A stretch of DNA of 7,596 bases from Candidatus Bathyarchaeota archaeon (GCA_023131555.1 JAGLZJ010000038.1:1-7596); one strand, 5' to 3'. Shown: positions 1 through 5,779, counted from the first letter of the stretch. Made by a program: numbers and translations. The notes: generated by a model from the letters alone, not told the origin.

Positions 1-113
1 TATTGTGGGTGCTTCAAGATTATCTTCTCTAGGGCTTCAAGTCTTTTAGAGACAAGATCGAGTCTTCTTCTTAATTCATCGGCGTTTGAGGAGTCTTCTT
101 TGTGTTCAGACAA
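1..113 (-). CDS. Partial gene, N-terminus of an unrecognised protein with a predicted coiled coil (cut by window edge)
   Basis: Reading leftward from a TTG codon at 113-111, an open frame continues to the window edge without a stop (37 codons plus 2 bases seen). A GGAG Shine-Dalgarno sequence at 126-123 lies 9 nt upstream, which decides this start; the in-frame stop of the preceding radical SAM gene is just beyond it. The peptide begins MSEHKEDSSNADELRRRL and then shows regularly spaced Leu/Val/Ile residues among Arg, Lys and Glu (residues 14-33), as in a short coiled coil. It starts 18 nt after the radical SAM gene on the same strand, so co-transcription is likely. I do not recognise the family and too little is visible to propose a function. 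A dimerising regulator or a small scaffold protein are both possible. Confidence 0.7.
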   Translation of the reverse strand, partial: MSEHKEDSSNADELRRRLDLVSKRLEALEKIILKHPQ

Positions 114-122
114 AGGAAAACG

Positions 123-126
123 CTCC
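123..126 (-). promoter_or_regulatory. Shine-Dalgarno site of the partial left-edge gene
   Basis: The minus strand reads GGAG here, 9 nt before the TTG codon at 113-111 and immediately after the stop codon of the radical SAM gene. It supports a real gene at the left edge with a TTG start. Confidence 0.55.
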
Positions 127-131
127 AGTGG

Positions 132-1133
132 TCAACCGAAACGTTGATGGTCTGAGAAGATCTGTGAGCAACAGTAGTTAGAAAAGGAGATCTGGTATTT
201 CAAGGATTCAGCGCAACTTATGGCCTCTTTAGCTGGAAAAGCTATTGCGTTGACTCCAGATTTCACTGCGAGAACATCTGTCTTCGCCCTGTGCGCTCCT
301 TTCGGTCTCATGCAACCCAACGCCATCGGCGTATTTGGCATCATATTCCTTGAAGCCACGAGAATCTTGGCAATGGTTGAAGGAGAAGGTGGTTTCACAT
401 TCTCCATTGTGGTGTGGTGTATCGGCATAAAAGCGATCAATATGACTGCTGATGGGTTGTGGTTGGAAATCATCTTAAGCGCAGCGATTTCACCTTTCAA
501 CTCTCCATAGTGTAAGCCGATTAACACGTGTGGAACAGTCGGGATCTCAGCGTGGCGCAGGGCGTGAAGAGATTCGCTGTAGTCTTCTACGGTTGCATCT
601 GAGCTGAAGATCTCTCTGATTGTCTCATCTGAACCGATGACGTCGATAAGGGCGGCATCTATTCCTGCCTTCTTCAGCTTCAGGACCGTGTCCATGGAAA
701 CGATGCCGGTATGTACCAGAATGGTAAGGTTGAGGTCTTTTTTCATTTGCCCGATTGCTTCAATGAATGGTTCCAGTGGGACAGATCCGTTAGGCAGGCA
801 TCCTCCACTGATCAAACATCCCTTGGCTCCTTGGCGCTTCAAATCCTTGCCAAGCTGCATGAGCCTTTCTGGAGATGTAGCTGAAAGCATACCATTCAGG
901 ACGATTCCCTCACAGTGTTTACATTTCAAGGAACAGGACGATCCCGTAATTGAGATCGAGGGAAATGCAGGGGATGAAGGATTACGACTGTTCGTCTTGT
1001 AGGAAATGAAACTTGGAGTATAGAATTGGATTCTCTTGCCGAAGCCACGGTGACTAATTATTCGTGCTTCTTCGATGAGGTTCGTCAACGTCCTATCGTC
1101 TGAACGGAGCAGTTCTTCGTAGTCCACAATCAA
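132..1133 (-). CDS. Radical SAM protein, uncharacterised biotin-synthase-homolog family; candidate subunit of archaeal lipoyl synthase (LipS1/LipS2)
   Basis: The 333-residue product carries a radical SAM [4Fe-4S] motif C67-x3-C71-x2-C74 (CSLKCKHC), followed by an ISGGC segment (108-112, the SAM-binding GGE-like position), a VHTG motif (140-143) and a PHVLIGLHYGELKGE stretch (201-215). GCMRPKG lies near the C-terminus (273-279). This pattern fits the archaeal 'uncharacterised homolog of biotin synthase' family, one of two families I associate with the split lipoyl synthase described in Thermococcus. The enzyme would use SAM and a reduced cluster to make a 5'-deoxyadenosyl radical. A Cys-Cys pair at 321-322, with C106, C112, C274 and C307, could bind an extra cluster. 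The start is TTG at 1133, the first start codon after an in-frame stop; GTG at 1127 is an alternative, and no strong Shine-Dalgarno is visible. It is divergent from a second radical SAM gene. The family call is firm; the lipoyl role is inference. Confidence 0.87.
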   Translation of the reverse strand: MIVDYEELLRSDDRTLTNLIEEARIISHRGFGKRIQFYTPSFISYKTNSRNPSSPAFPSISITGSSCSLKCKHCEGIVLNGMLSATSPERLMQLGKDLKRQGAKGCLISGGCLPNGSVPLEPFIEAIGQMKKDLNLTILVHTGIVSMDTVLKLKKAGIDAALIDVIGSDETIREIFSSDATVEDYSESLHALRHAEIPTVPHVLIGLHYGELKGEIAALKMISNHNPSAVILIAFMPIHHTTMENVKPPSPSTIAKILVASRNMMPNTPMALGCMRPKGAHRAKTDVLAVKSGVNAIAFPAKEAISCAESLKYQISFSNYCCSQIFSDHQRFG

Positions 1134-1163
1134 TCCCAGTTCTCAACTGCTAACTGCAAAGGG

Positions 1164-1170
1164 TTTATCT
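1164..1170 (+). promoter_or_regulatory. TATA-like box for the radical SAM gene at 1194 (possibly shared by both divergent genes)
   Basis: TTTATCT is centred about 27 bp before the ATG at 1194, the usual distance from an archaeal TATA box to the transcription start. No Shine-Dalgarno is visible before that ATG, so the transcript may be leaderless. Read on the other strand the same element gives AGATAAA about 33 bp before the TTG at 1133, so it could also serve the divergent gene. This rests on position and composition only. Confidence 0.4.
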
Positions 1171-1193
1171 CTAAATCCTTCTAAACTCAACTT

Positions 1194-2264
1194 ATGCCAA
1201 TTCATAAGTCCTTCGCTACGACTGAGAAGCCCTACGAGGAGACTTCAGAAACTCGAAGAATAGAGAAGATTCGAGTTTCTTCCGGCTCAGCCGCTGTGTT
1301 GGGGATAACACCTAGTCTGCTGACAGCTTGGCCAACGACCATCTATCTGATGACGTTCCTGATGGGAAAGTGTACCGCAAACTGCAGTTTCTGTTCACAG
1401 GCGAGGGACAGCCACAGCAGGACCGAAATGCTTTCGAGAGTAACGTGGCCAGACTTTGAAGTCCACCGCGTAGTTCGCTCCTTAGCAACCTCAAGACTTG
1501 ATCCGAAGGTGAAGCGAGTCTGCATACAAGCTCTGAACTACCAAGAAGTCTCAGAAGATCTTGTGACCATTGCTAAGATTATCAGATCTCGCAACTTCAG
1601 CATTCCCATCTCGGTTTCATGCCAGCCTCTGAAAAAGGCACAAATGCAGAAGCTAGCAGATGCAGAAGTTGAAAGAATTGGAGTCCCGCTGGATGCAGGA
1701 ACCCAAGCCATCTTTGAGAGAGTCAAGGGAAAACAAGTGAACGGCCCTTATGACTGGAATAGCCATCATAAGACGTTACTTGAAGCAGTTCAAGTCTTCG
1801 GGAAAGGCAAGGCAAGCACCCATCTGATCGTCGGTCTAGGCGAGAAGGAGAGCGACATGTTGAAGACGATAGCTTGGTGTGTCAATCATCACATTCGCCC
1901 AGGTCTCTTCGCCTTCACGCCGATACCTGGAACAGCATTGGAGACAAAGGACCAACCGACCATAGAGAAATACCGGAGGATCCAACTCGCCCGTCACCTA
2001 ATTGTCAAAGAACAAGTAGATTTCAGCGAGATCTGCTTCGATGACGCAGGGCGGGTCACAGATTTCAGCGTCTCATCAAAGCTACTAGACCGAACCATTG
2101 AGAGCGGAGAACCCTTCATGACATCCGGTTGCCCCAACTGCAATCGCCCTTTCTACAACGAAAAACCAAGCGGCCCAATCTACAATTATCCCGTGAAACC
2201 AGCGCCACACGAAATAAACGAGATTCGACGACAGATCCTCAGAGAGCCACGAGTGCACGGATAA
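1194..2264 (+). CDS. Radical SAM protein, biotin-synthase-related family; candidate partner subunit of archaeal lipoyl synthase (LipS1/LipS2)
   Basis: The 356-residue product has the radical SAM cluster motif C60-x3-C64-x2-C67 (CTANCSFC) followed by SQARDS, as in biotin-synthase-like enzymes. IQALNYQE (111-118) occupies a substrate-side strand. HLIVGLGEKESDM (210-222) and FTPIPGTALE (241-250) are typical late-barrel motifs. The C-terminal motif SGCPNCNRPFYNEKPSGP (311-328) contains a second cysteine pair, C313 and C316, that may hold an auxiliary cluster. I recognise this as the biotin synthase-related radical SAM family found in archaea. Such proteins pair with the family encoded at 132-1133 in the archaeal lipoyl synthase, where sulfur is added to a lipoyl-domain octanoyl chain. 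The ATG start follows an in-frame stop at 1182-1184, and no Shine-Dalgarno is seen. True biotin synthase is less likely because of the C-terminal motif. No biotin or lipoate ligase gene is visible to confirm the pathway. Confidence 0.87.
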   Translation: MPIHKSFATTEKPYEETSETRRIEKIRVSSGSAAVLGITPSLLTAWPTTIYLMTFLMGKCTANCSFCSQARDSHSRTEMLSRVTWPDFEVHRVVRSLATSRLDPKVKRVCIQALNYQEVSEDLVTIAKIIRSRNFSIPISVSCQPLKKAQMQKLADAEVERIGVPLDAGTQAIFERVKGKQVNGPYDWNSHHKTLLEAVQVFGKGKASTHLIVGLGEKESDMLKTIAWCVNHHIRPGLFAFTPIPGTALETKDQPTIEKYRRIQLARHLIVKEQVDFSEICFDDAGRVTDFSVSSKLLDRTIESGEPFMTSGCPNCNRPFYNEKPSGPIYNYPVKPAPHEINEIRRQILREPRVHG

Positions 2265-2277
2265 CCGCAACATAGAG

Positions 2278-2571
2278 TCACAGGTCAACTGCAACGGACT
2301 TGTCTTTTGATCTGTAAAGGATGAACGTGTGACCGCGGACTTCTACAAGAGTTGACTGTGTTCTTGAAGCTAGTTCTTCCGCGATAGCTTTTGCATCGTT
2401 ATTCTTCAGCGCGGCTTTCTGAATTTTCAGTTTCAATGCTTCTCTCTCCTTGAGCTGGCGATCCACCTCAGATTCAATCTCTGCGGAGATTCCGTTCTTG
2501 CCTATCCAGATAGTCGGACTTTCAGGTTCCAATCTTCGTTTGATTCCTCGCCTAGTCTTTCGATCTAACAT
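2278..2571 (-). CDS. CRM-domain (YhbY/CRS1-like) RNA-binding protein
   Basis: The 97-residue product is a single CRM domain of normal length for archaeal YhbY-like proteins. It has a basic N-terminus (residues 3-13) and the conserved loop GKNGIS (24-29) that contacts RNA. A long helix with many Lys and Glu (33-56) follows, and the final strand VEVRGHTFILYRSK (76-89) is typical of the fold. CRM proteins bind structured RNA; bacterial YhbY associates with pre-50S particles, so a role in ribosome or RNA maturation is likely here. The ATG at 2571 lies 20 nt inside the end of the upstream RNase P gene, with an AAGGAG site 8 nt before it, so the two genes are probably translationally coupled. It converges with the radical SAM gene, leaving only 13 bp between the stops. 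Confidence 0.92.
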   Translation of the reverse strand: MLDRKTRRGIKRRLEPESPTIWIGKNGISAEIESEVDRQLKEREALKLKIQKAALKNNDAKAIAEELASRTQSTLVEVRGHTFILYRSKDKSVAVDL

Positions 2572-2881
2572 CTTTCTTTCTCCTTAATCGAGTTGGGAAA
2601 CGCATGTGTTTTCCGCAGTGTCCGCATGTTACGACTACGTGGGGTTCCCTTCGCTGTCGGAGACGTACTCGGGAGTTGACTCCTGGCAGAAAGAATCGTT
2701 TGCATGCTTTGCAGTATTGGCGACGATAGAAGCGGGGAATGGGGACTCGGGAGGACATTGAGATTCTTCTGGCGAGAGCCGCATAGGACATGGCGCTTTC
2801 TGCATCTTCTTTCATAGTTCTTCTGGCCAGTTGGAGCATTCTCCCGATCTGCTGCCGCGCAATCCTCTTACCTGTCCGCAA
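2552..2881 (-). CDS. rnp4: RNase P protein component 4 (Rpp21/Rpr2/Rnp4)
   Basis: The 109-residue product is a subunit of the archaeal RNase P ribonucleoprotein, which removes the 5' leader from precursor tRNAs; in characterised archaea this subunit works as a pair with Rpp29. An N-terminal helical part rich in Arg and Lys (1-45) leads to the signature RVPIPRFYRR (45-54). Four zinc ligands follow in two CX2C pairs, C57/C60 (CKAC) and C86/C89 (CGHC), with PGVNSRVRLRQ (66-76) between them. RFPTRLRRKKD closes the domain. Length and motif order match the family. The start is TTG at 2881, the first possible start after an in-frame stop. The Shine-Dalgarno is weak (AAGGA about 12 nt upstream). The gene overlaps the CRM-domain gene by 20 nt and is divergent from secE. 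Confidence 0.94.
   Translation of the reverse strand: MRTGKRIARQQIGRMLQLARRTMKEDAESAMSYAALARRISMSSRVPIPRFYRRQYCKACKRFFLPGVNSRVRLRQRREPHVVVTCGHCGKHMRFPTRLRRKKDVRSKD
2580..2585 (-). promoter_or_regulatory. Shine-Dalgarno site of the CRM-domain gene, inside the end of rnp4
   Basis: The minus strand reads AAGGAG, 8 nt before the ATG at 2571. It lies within the last codons of rnp4, so translation of the second gene likely depends on ribosomes finishing the first. Confidence 0.65.
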
Positions 2882-2920
2882 TTCTCAAGGTTTCCTTCTT
2901 CAGCTGATTACTAAGCTGTC

Positions 2921-2927
2921 TTTATGA
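2921..2927 (-). promoter_or_regulatory. Possible TATA box for the rnp4 unit
   Basis: On the minus strand TCATAAA lies about 40 nt upstream of the TTG at 2881, which would give a leader of roughly 15 nt. A stronger TATAAAAA at 3000-2993 also reads this way but is about 110 nt from the start and is better explained as the secE promoter on the other strand. Support is positional only. Confidence 0.25.
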
Positions 2928-2992
2928 TAATGTTTTCTCTCTTCACTAAATCGAACAGAAAAGGAAGACTAGGTTGTTCGCTCTACGATCTC

Positions 2993-3000
2993 TTTTTATA
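2993..3000 (+). promoter_or_regulatory. TATA box of the secE-spt5-ribosomal protein operon
   Basis: TTTTTATA lies about 32-39 bp before the TTG start of secE, the expected place for an archaeal TATA box with a short leader. It sits in the 150-bp gap between the divergent rnp4 and secE genes. No clear purine-rich BRE element is visible directly upstream. Confidence 0.5.
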
Positions 3001-3031
3001 TTAGAACCTAATTTTGAGAGGGCGATAAACC

Positions 3032-3202
3032 TTGGGCTTAAGATCATTCCTTAACTCGGTGAGTCGACTGATGAAGCTAGCAACTAAACCTGGGAGATCG
3101 GAGCTTCTGCAATCATTGAAGATCTGCTTGCTGGGAATCGGAGTTATTGGCGTTATCGGTTACATCATCAAACTGATATCCTTCGTTATTCAGGGCCTAT
3201 GA
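3032..3202 (+). CDS. secE: Preprotein translocase subunit SecE (Sec61 gamma)
   Basis: This 56-codon gene begins with TTG at 3032, directly after an in-frame TAA (3026-3028) that rules out any earlier start. Translated from there it gives MGLRSFLNSVSRLMKLATKP, which matches the amphipathic surface helix and the conserved LATKP turn of archaeal SecE. A single membrane helix (about residues 31-53, ICLLGIGVIGVIGYIIKLIS) closes the protein. SecE clamps the SecY channel in the cytoplasmic membrane. Starting at the inner ATG (3071) would remove most of the amphipathic helix, so TTG is preferred. A GAGAGGG purine run at 3016-3022 may act as Shine-Dalgarno, although the TATA box position puts the transcript start close to it. 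The gene is first in the operon, 18 nt before spt5, the usual archaeal order. Confidence 0.92.
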   Translation: MGLRSFLNSVSRLMKLATKPGRSELLQSLKICLLGIGVIGVIGYIIKLISFVIQGL

Positions 3203-3220
3203 CTGCGAGCTGAAAAAACG

Positions 3221-3721
3221 ATGTCGGAACAAACACCCCCCACAACTTCCATCTTCGCTGTCCGGACTACAGCAGGACAGGAGAAGAATGTGGCAACCCT
3301 AATTGCAGCACGAGCGGAGAGAAACAGGCTGCCTATCAAAGCTGTTTTGGCTCCTGAAGTTTTGAAAGGATATGTTTTTGTTGAAGCTGAAGGACCTCAC
3401 TTTGTTGAGGAGACAATCGCAGGAATCAGGCATGTACGATCCAGAGTACCAGGTATCGTCAGTTTCTCTGAAGTCGAACGATACATGGTTGTAAAACCCC
3501 TCATTGAAGAATTCGACGTTGATGATGTTGTAGAGGTAATAAGTGGGCCTTTCAAAGGCATGAGAGCTAAGATCACTCGAAGTGATATAACGAAGGGTGA
3601 GGTTGTTCTGGAGCTTCTGGAGGCAACGTTCACTCTTCCAATCACCGTTCACGCAGACTACGTGAGAATCGTTCAGAAAGCGAAGAAGGAGAAACGAAAC
3701 TTTGGCAAAGAAAGTGATTGA
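3221..3721 (+). CDS. spt5: Transcription elongation factor Spt5 (NusG family)
   Basis: The 166-residue product has a NusG N-terminal domain (about residues 10-95) beginning IFAVRTTAGQEKNVA and containing the PEVLKGYVFVEAE strand (45-57). A KOW domain (about 99-150) follows, with DVVEVISGPFKGMRAKITRSD. Spt5 pairs with Spt4, binds the RNA polymerase clamp and increases processivity; in archaea it may also help couple transcription to translation. The first nine residues (MSEQTPPTT) are a short polar leader. The last 16 residues are Lys-rich and, over the final 20 nt, share DNA with the start of rpl11. The Shine-Dalgarno before the ATG is weak, and the gene may be reached by ribosomes leaving secE. 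Confidence 0.95.
   Translation: MSEQTPPTTSIFAVRTTAGQEKNVATLIAARAERNRLPIKAVLAPEVLKGYVFVEAEGPHFVEETIAGIRHVRSRVPGIVSFSEVERYMVVKPLIEEFDVDDVVEVISGPFKGMRAKITRSDITKGEVVLELLEATFTLPITVHADYVRIVQKAKKEKRNFGKESD
3686..3691 (+). promoter_or_regulatory. Shine-Dalgarno site of rpl11, inside spt5
   Basis: AAGGAG lies 10 nt before the TTG at 3702. It decides the rpl11 start, together with the expected MAKK N-terminus, and places that start within the end of spt5. Confidence 0.65.
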
Positions 3722-4190
3722 TGCGTTGGTGAATGGTGGTCAAGCTACGGCAGGTCCACCGCTGGGTCCAGCACTCGGACCGTTAGGGGTCAATGTAGTG
3801 GCTATTGTGAACAGAATCAACGAGTTGACGAAAGACTACGCTGGGATGAAAGTTCCTGTTAAGATCATAGTTGAGCCGGAGACCAAGGAATATGAGGTCG
3901 AAATCGGCACACCCACTACATCAGCCCTGATTGTCAGCGCGCTCAAGATTCAGAAAGGTTCAGGCAGCCCGAAAGAAGAGAAGGTGGGGGATTTAACGAT
4001 GACTGCTCTGGTAGATATTGTGAAGAAGAAGAGGCAGCAGATGTTAGCAACTTCCGCCAAAACAGCTGCCAAAGAAGTCCTCGGCAGCTGCGTCAGCATG
4101 GGAGTGACCGTGGAAGGCAGAGACCCAAGGGAAATTCAGACCGAAATAGATGAAGGTAAATTCGACTCTATTCTAACAGATGAACCGTGA
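3702..4190 (+). CDS. rpl11: Large-subunit ribosomal protein uL11 (L11)
   Basis: The 162-residue product opens MAKKVIDALVNGGQATAGPP, the expected archaeal L11 N-terminus with its Pro- and Gly-rich flexible segment (GPPLGPALGPLGVN, 18-31). The N-terminal domain continues to about residue 70 (VPVKIIVEPETKEYEVEIGTP). The C-terminal RNA-binding domain follows; KEVLGSCVSMGVTVEGRDP (124-142) is the usual end motif. L11 binds the GTPase-associated region of 23S rRNA at the base of the stalk. The start is TTG at 3702, 20 nt before the end of spt5, with a good Shine-Dalgarno, so translational coupling is likely. The next gene, rpl1, has its own TATA-like box, so rpl11 may belong to two overlapping transcription units. 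Confidence 0.97.
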   Translation: MAKKVIDALVNGGQATAGPPLGPALGPLGVNVVAIVNRINELTKDYAGMKVPVKIIVEPETKEYEVEIGTPTTSALIVSALKIQKGSGSPKEEKVGDLTMTALVDIVKKKRQQMLATSAKTAAKEVLGSCVSMGVTVEGRDPREIQTEIDEGKFDSILTDEP

Positions 4191-4195
4191 CAATC

Positions 4196-4203
4196 TTTTT
4201 ATA
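4196..4203 (+). promoter_or_regulatory. TATA box, internal promoter for rpl1-rpl10-rpl12
   Basis: TTTTTATA begins 6 nt after the rpl11 stop and is identical to the box before secE. Counting about 26 bp from its centre gives a transcript start near 4226, about 15 nt before the rpl1 ATG. A separate promoter for the L1-L10-L12 genes is known from some other archaea. The short T-run could instead weaken or end upstream transcription. Confidence 0.45.
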
Positions 4204-4227
4204 ACGGCTTCTGTACGAGTGTTGAGG

Positions 4228-4240
4228 CGAGGTTTACTCG
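4228..4240 (+). promoter_or_regulatory. Small hairpin covering the rpl1 ribosome binding site
   Basis: CGAG (4228-4231) pairs with CTCG (4237-4240) around the loop GTTTA. The stem takes in GAG of the GAGGT Shine-Dalgarno (4229-4233) and ends directly against the ATG at 4241. L1 is a known autogenous translational regulator in bacteria and in Methanococcus, so a structure here is suggestive. A 4-bp stem is weak and could be chance, and I could not recognise an L1-type target loop. Confidence 0.25.
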
Positions 4241-4891
4241 ATGTCGCTGAAAACAGATGCTGTCTTGGAAGCGGTCAAGCAGGTCAGGAGCGAAGCGCCC
4301 AAGAGAAAGTTCACCCAATCACTGGAAGTGATCATAAACCTCAAAGATATTGATATGAAGAAACCAGAGGGACGAATTCAGGAGGCAATAGAGCTCCCTC
4401 ATGTTACGGGCAAGAAAAACAGAATATGTGTAATCGCAACAGGAGAACTGGCGCTGAAGGCTAAGAGAGCTGGTGCTGAACTCGTTATTAGCACCACAGA
4501 CTTAGAGAGCCTGGCAACCGACAAGAAGAGGCAGAAGAAGCTGGCTGGCACGTATGATGCTTTCCTGGCTGAAGCAAAAATGATGCCTCTGGTCGGGAAG
4601 ACCATGGGAGCGATCCTTGGACCAAGAGGAAAGATGCCACGACCGCTACCTCCAACTGCGAACGTTAAAACCCAGATAGAGAGACTCAGGAAGACTGTGA
4701 ATTTACGAATGCGCACGCACCCAGTTCTGCAGTGTGCCATTGGAACAGAGGACATGGAGGATCGTGAAATCGCTGAAAACCTGATGGCTGTGGTCTCCAG
4801 AATCCAAGGGAGGCTTAAGCGCGGGCTTAAAAACATCGGATCACTCTATGTAAAGACCACAATGAGTCCCCCCGTTAGAATCAAGCTGTAG
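4241..4891 (+). CDS. rpl1: Large-subunit ribosomal protein uL1 (L1)
   Basis: The 216-residue product has normal archaeal L1 length. Its two domains are visible: domain I is split between the N-terminal part (about 1-65) and the C-terminal third, and the inserted domain II (about 66-150) contains AGTYDAFLAEAKMMPLVGKT (102-121). The signature GAILGPRGKMPRPLPP (123-138) follows it, and the C-terminus reads VKTTMSPPVRIKL. L1 binds helices of the mobile L1 stalk of 23S rRNA beside the E site and in several organisms represses its own mRNA. The ATG at 4241 is preceded by GAGGT at 4229-4233 with a 7-nt gap. It lies 50 nt after rpl11, behind its own TATA-like box, and 9 nt before rpl10. Confidence 0.97.
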   Translation: MSLKTDAVLEAVKQVRSEAPKRKFTQSLEVIINLKDIDMKKPEGRIQEAIELPHVTGKKNRICVIATGELALKAKRAGAELVISTTDLESLATDKKRQKKLAGTYDAFLAEAKMMPLVGKTMGAILGPRGKMPRPLPPTANVKTQIERLRKTVNLRMRTHPVLQCAIGTEDMEDREIAENLMAVVSRIQGRLKRGLKNIGSLYVKTTMSPPVRIKL

Positions 4892-4900
4892 GAATCCGCG

Positions 4901-5779
4901 ATGACTAAACAACGTCAGATATTGCTGGAGAAGTCCAAGGAAGTTGAGGATATCAAGAATCTTCTGAAAGAGCATGAGGTTATAGCTTTAGCCAGCCTGC
5001 ACAAGGTGCGAGCAGCCCAACTTCAAGCCATCCGTAAGAAACTCAGAGGTAGAGCCTACCTTCGCACGATCAAGAACACGCTGATTAAACGGGCAATCAT
5101 AGAAATTCCGGAGAAACCGAACATTGAGAAACTTGAGGATCACCTCATCGGCTCAACAATCTTCCTGTTCACTGACGTCAACCCTTTCAAACTAACGCTG
5201 CTATTAGATAGAAGCACAGTTACAACTACAGCTAAGGCAGGCGATACTGCAGCCTTCGACGTCGTTGTACCCGCTGGAAACACCGGGCAGCCTCCAGGTC
5301 CAATAATCAGCCAACTAGGCGCAGTCGGACTGAAGACAAGAATAGAATCGGGAAGCGTGTGGATAAGCCAAGACACGCTGGTTGCCAAAGAAGGGGAAAC
5401 GATATCTGCAAGACTGGCACCCGTGCTCTCAAAGTTAGGGATAAGACCAGTTGAGACCGGGCTCTCACTTACTGCCGTCTACGAAAACGGGCTCATAATA
5501 GCCGGAGATCAACTGCACATAGATGTAGAGAAAACTAAGCTCTCTGTGGAAGAAGCTCACAGGTCTGCCCTCGCGCTTGCCCTAAACAGCATGTATATTT
5601 CCCCTGCCACCGTCGAGCTGTTACTCCAGCAAGCCCATAAAGACGCCATCAACCTAAGCGTCAACGAGGACATTCTGACACGAGATACTGTGCTGGATAT
5701 ACTACAGAAAGCGCACTGGCAGATGTTGAACCTGAGATCGCTAGTGGAGAGAAAACAGAAGGATCCCCAGAAAGATTGA
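4901..5779 (+). CDS. rpl10: Large-subunit ribosomal protein uL10 (P0), without the usual acidic C-terminal tail
   Basis: The 292-residue product shows the uL10 rRNA-binding domain (about 1-105) with IALASLHKVRAAQLQAIRKKLRG (28-50) and the TIKNTLIKRAI stretch (56-66). The archaeal/eukaryal insertion domain (about 106-185) contains VPAGNTGQPPGPIISQLG (123-140). A helical spine from about 215 binds P1 dimers. The protein is the base of the P-stalk that recruits translational GTPases. Archaeal P0 proteins I know usually end in an acidic, charged linker and a GLGALFG-like peptide. Here the chain stops at LVERKQKDPQKD, soon after the helices, with no such tail in any frame before rpl12. The ATG at 4901 follows AGGAA at 4890-4894, which overlaps the rpl1 stop. 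rpl12 starts 36 nt downstream. Confidence 0.96.
   Translation: MTKQRQILLEKSKEVEDIKNLLKEHEVIALASLHKVRAAQLQAIRKKLRGRAYLRTIKNTLIKRAIIEIPEKPNIEKLEDHLIGSTIFLFTDVNPFKLTLLLDRSTVTTTAKAGDTAAFDVVVPAGNTGQPPGPIISQLGAVGLKTRIESGSVWISQDTLVAKEGETISARLAPVLSKLGIRPVETGLSLTAVYENGLIIAGDQLHIDVEKTKLSVEEAHRSALALALNSMYISPATVELLLQQAHKDAINLSVNEDILTRDTVLDILQKAHWQMLNLRSLVERKQKDPQKD

Noticed and set aside
220..1002. Plus-strand open frames of 96 codons (220-510) and 121 codons (637-1002)
   Set aside because: They lie wholly opposite the radical SAM gene, show no recognisable domain and have no ribosome binding site; they are antisense shadows.
1194..2264. True biotin synthase (BioB)
   Set aside because: The C-terminal SGCPNCNRPFYN motif and overall pattern fit the biotin synthase-related family instead, and no other biotin genes are present.
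2265..2277. Bidirectional terminator between the convergent radical SAM and CRM-domain genes
   Set aside because: The 13-bp gap has no T-run in either direction and no inverted repeat, so termination must occur inside the opposite gene or is not recognisable.
3299..3652. Minus-strand open frame of 117 codons opposite spt5, and similar frames opposite rpl1, rpl10 and rpl12
   Set aside because: Each lies inside a well-identified gene on the other strand, with low-complexity or Ser-rich translations and no start signals.
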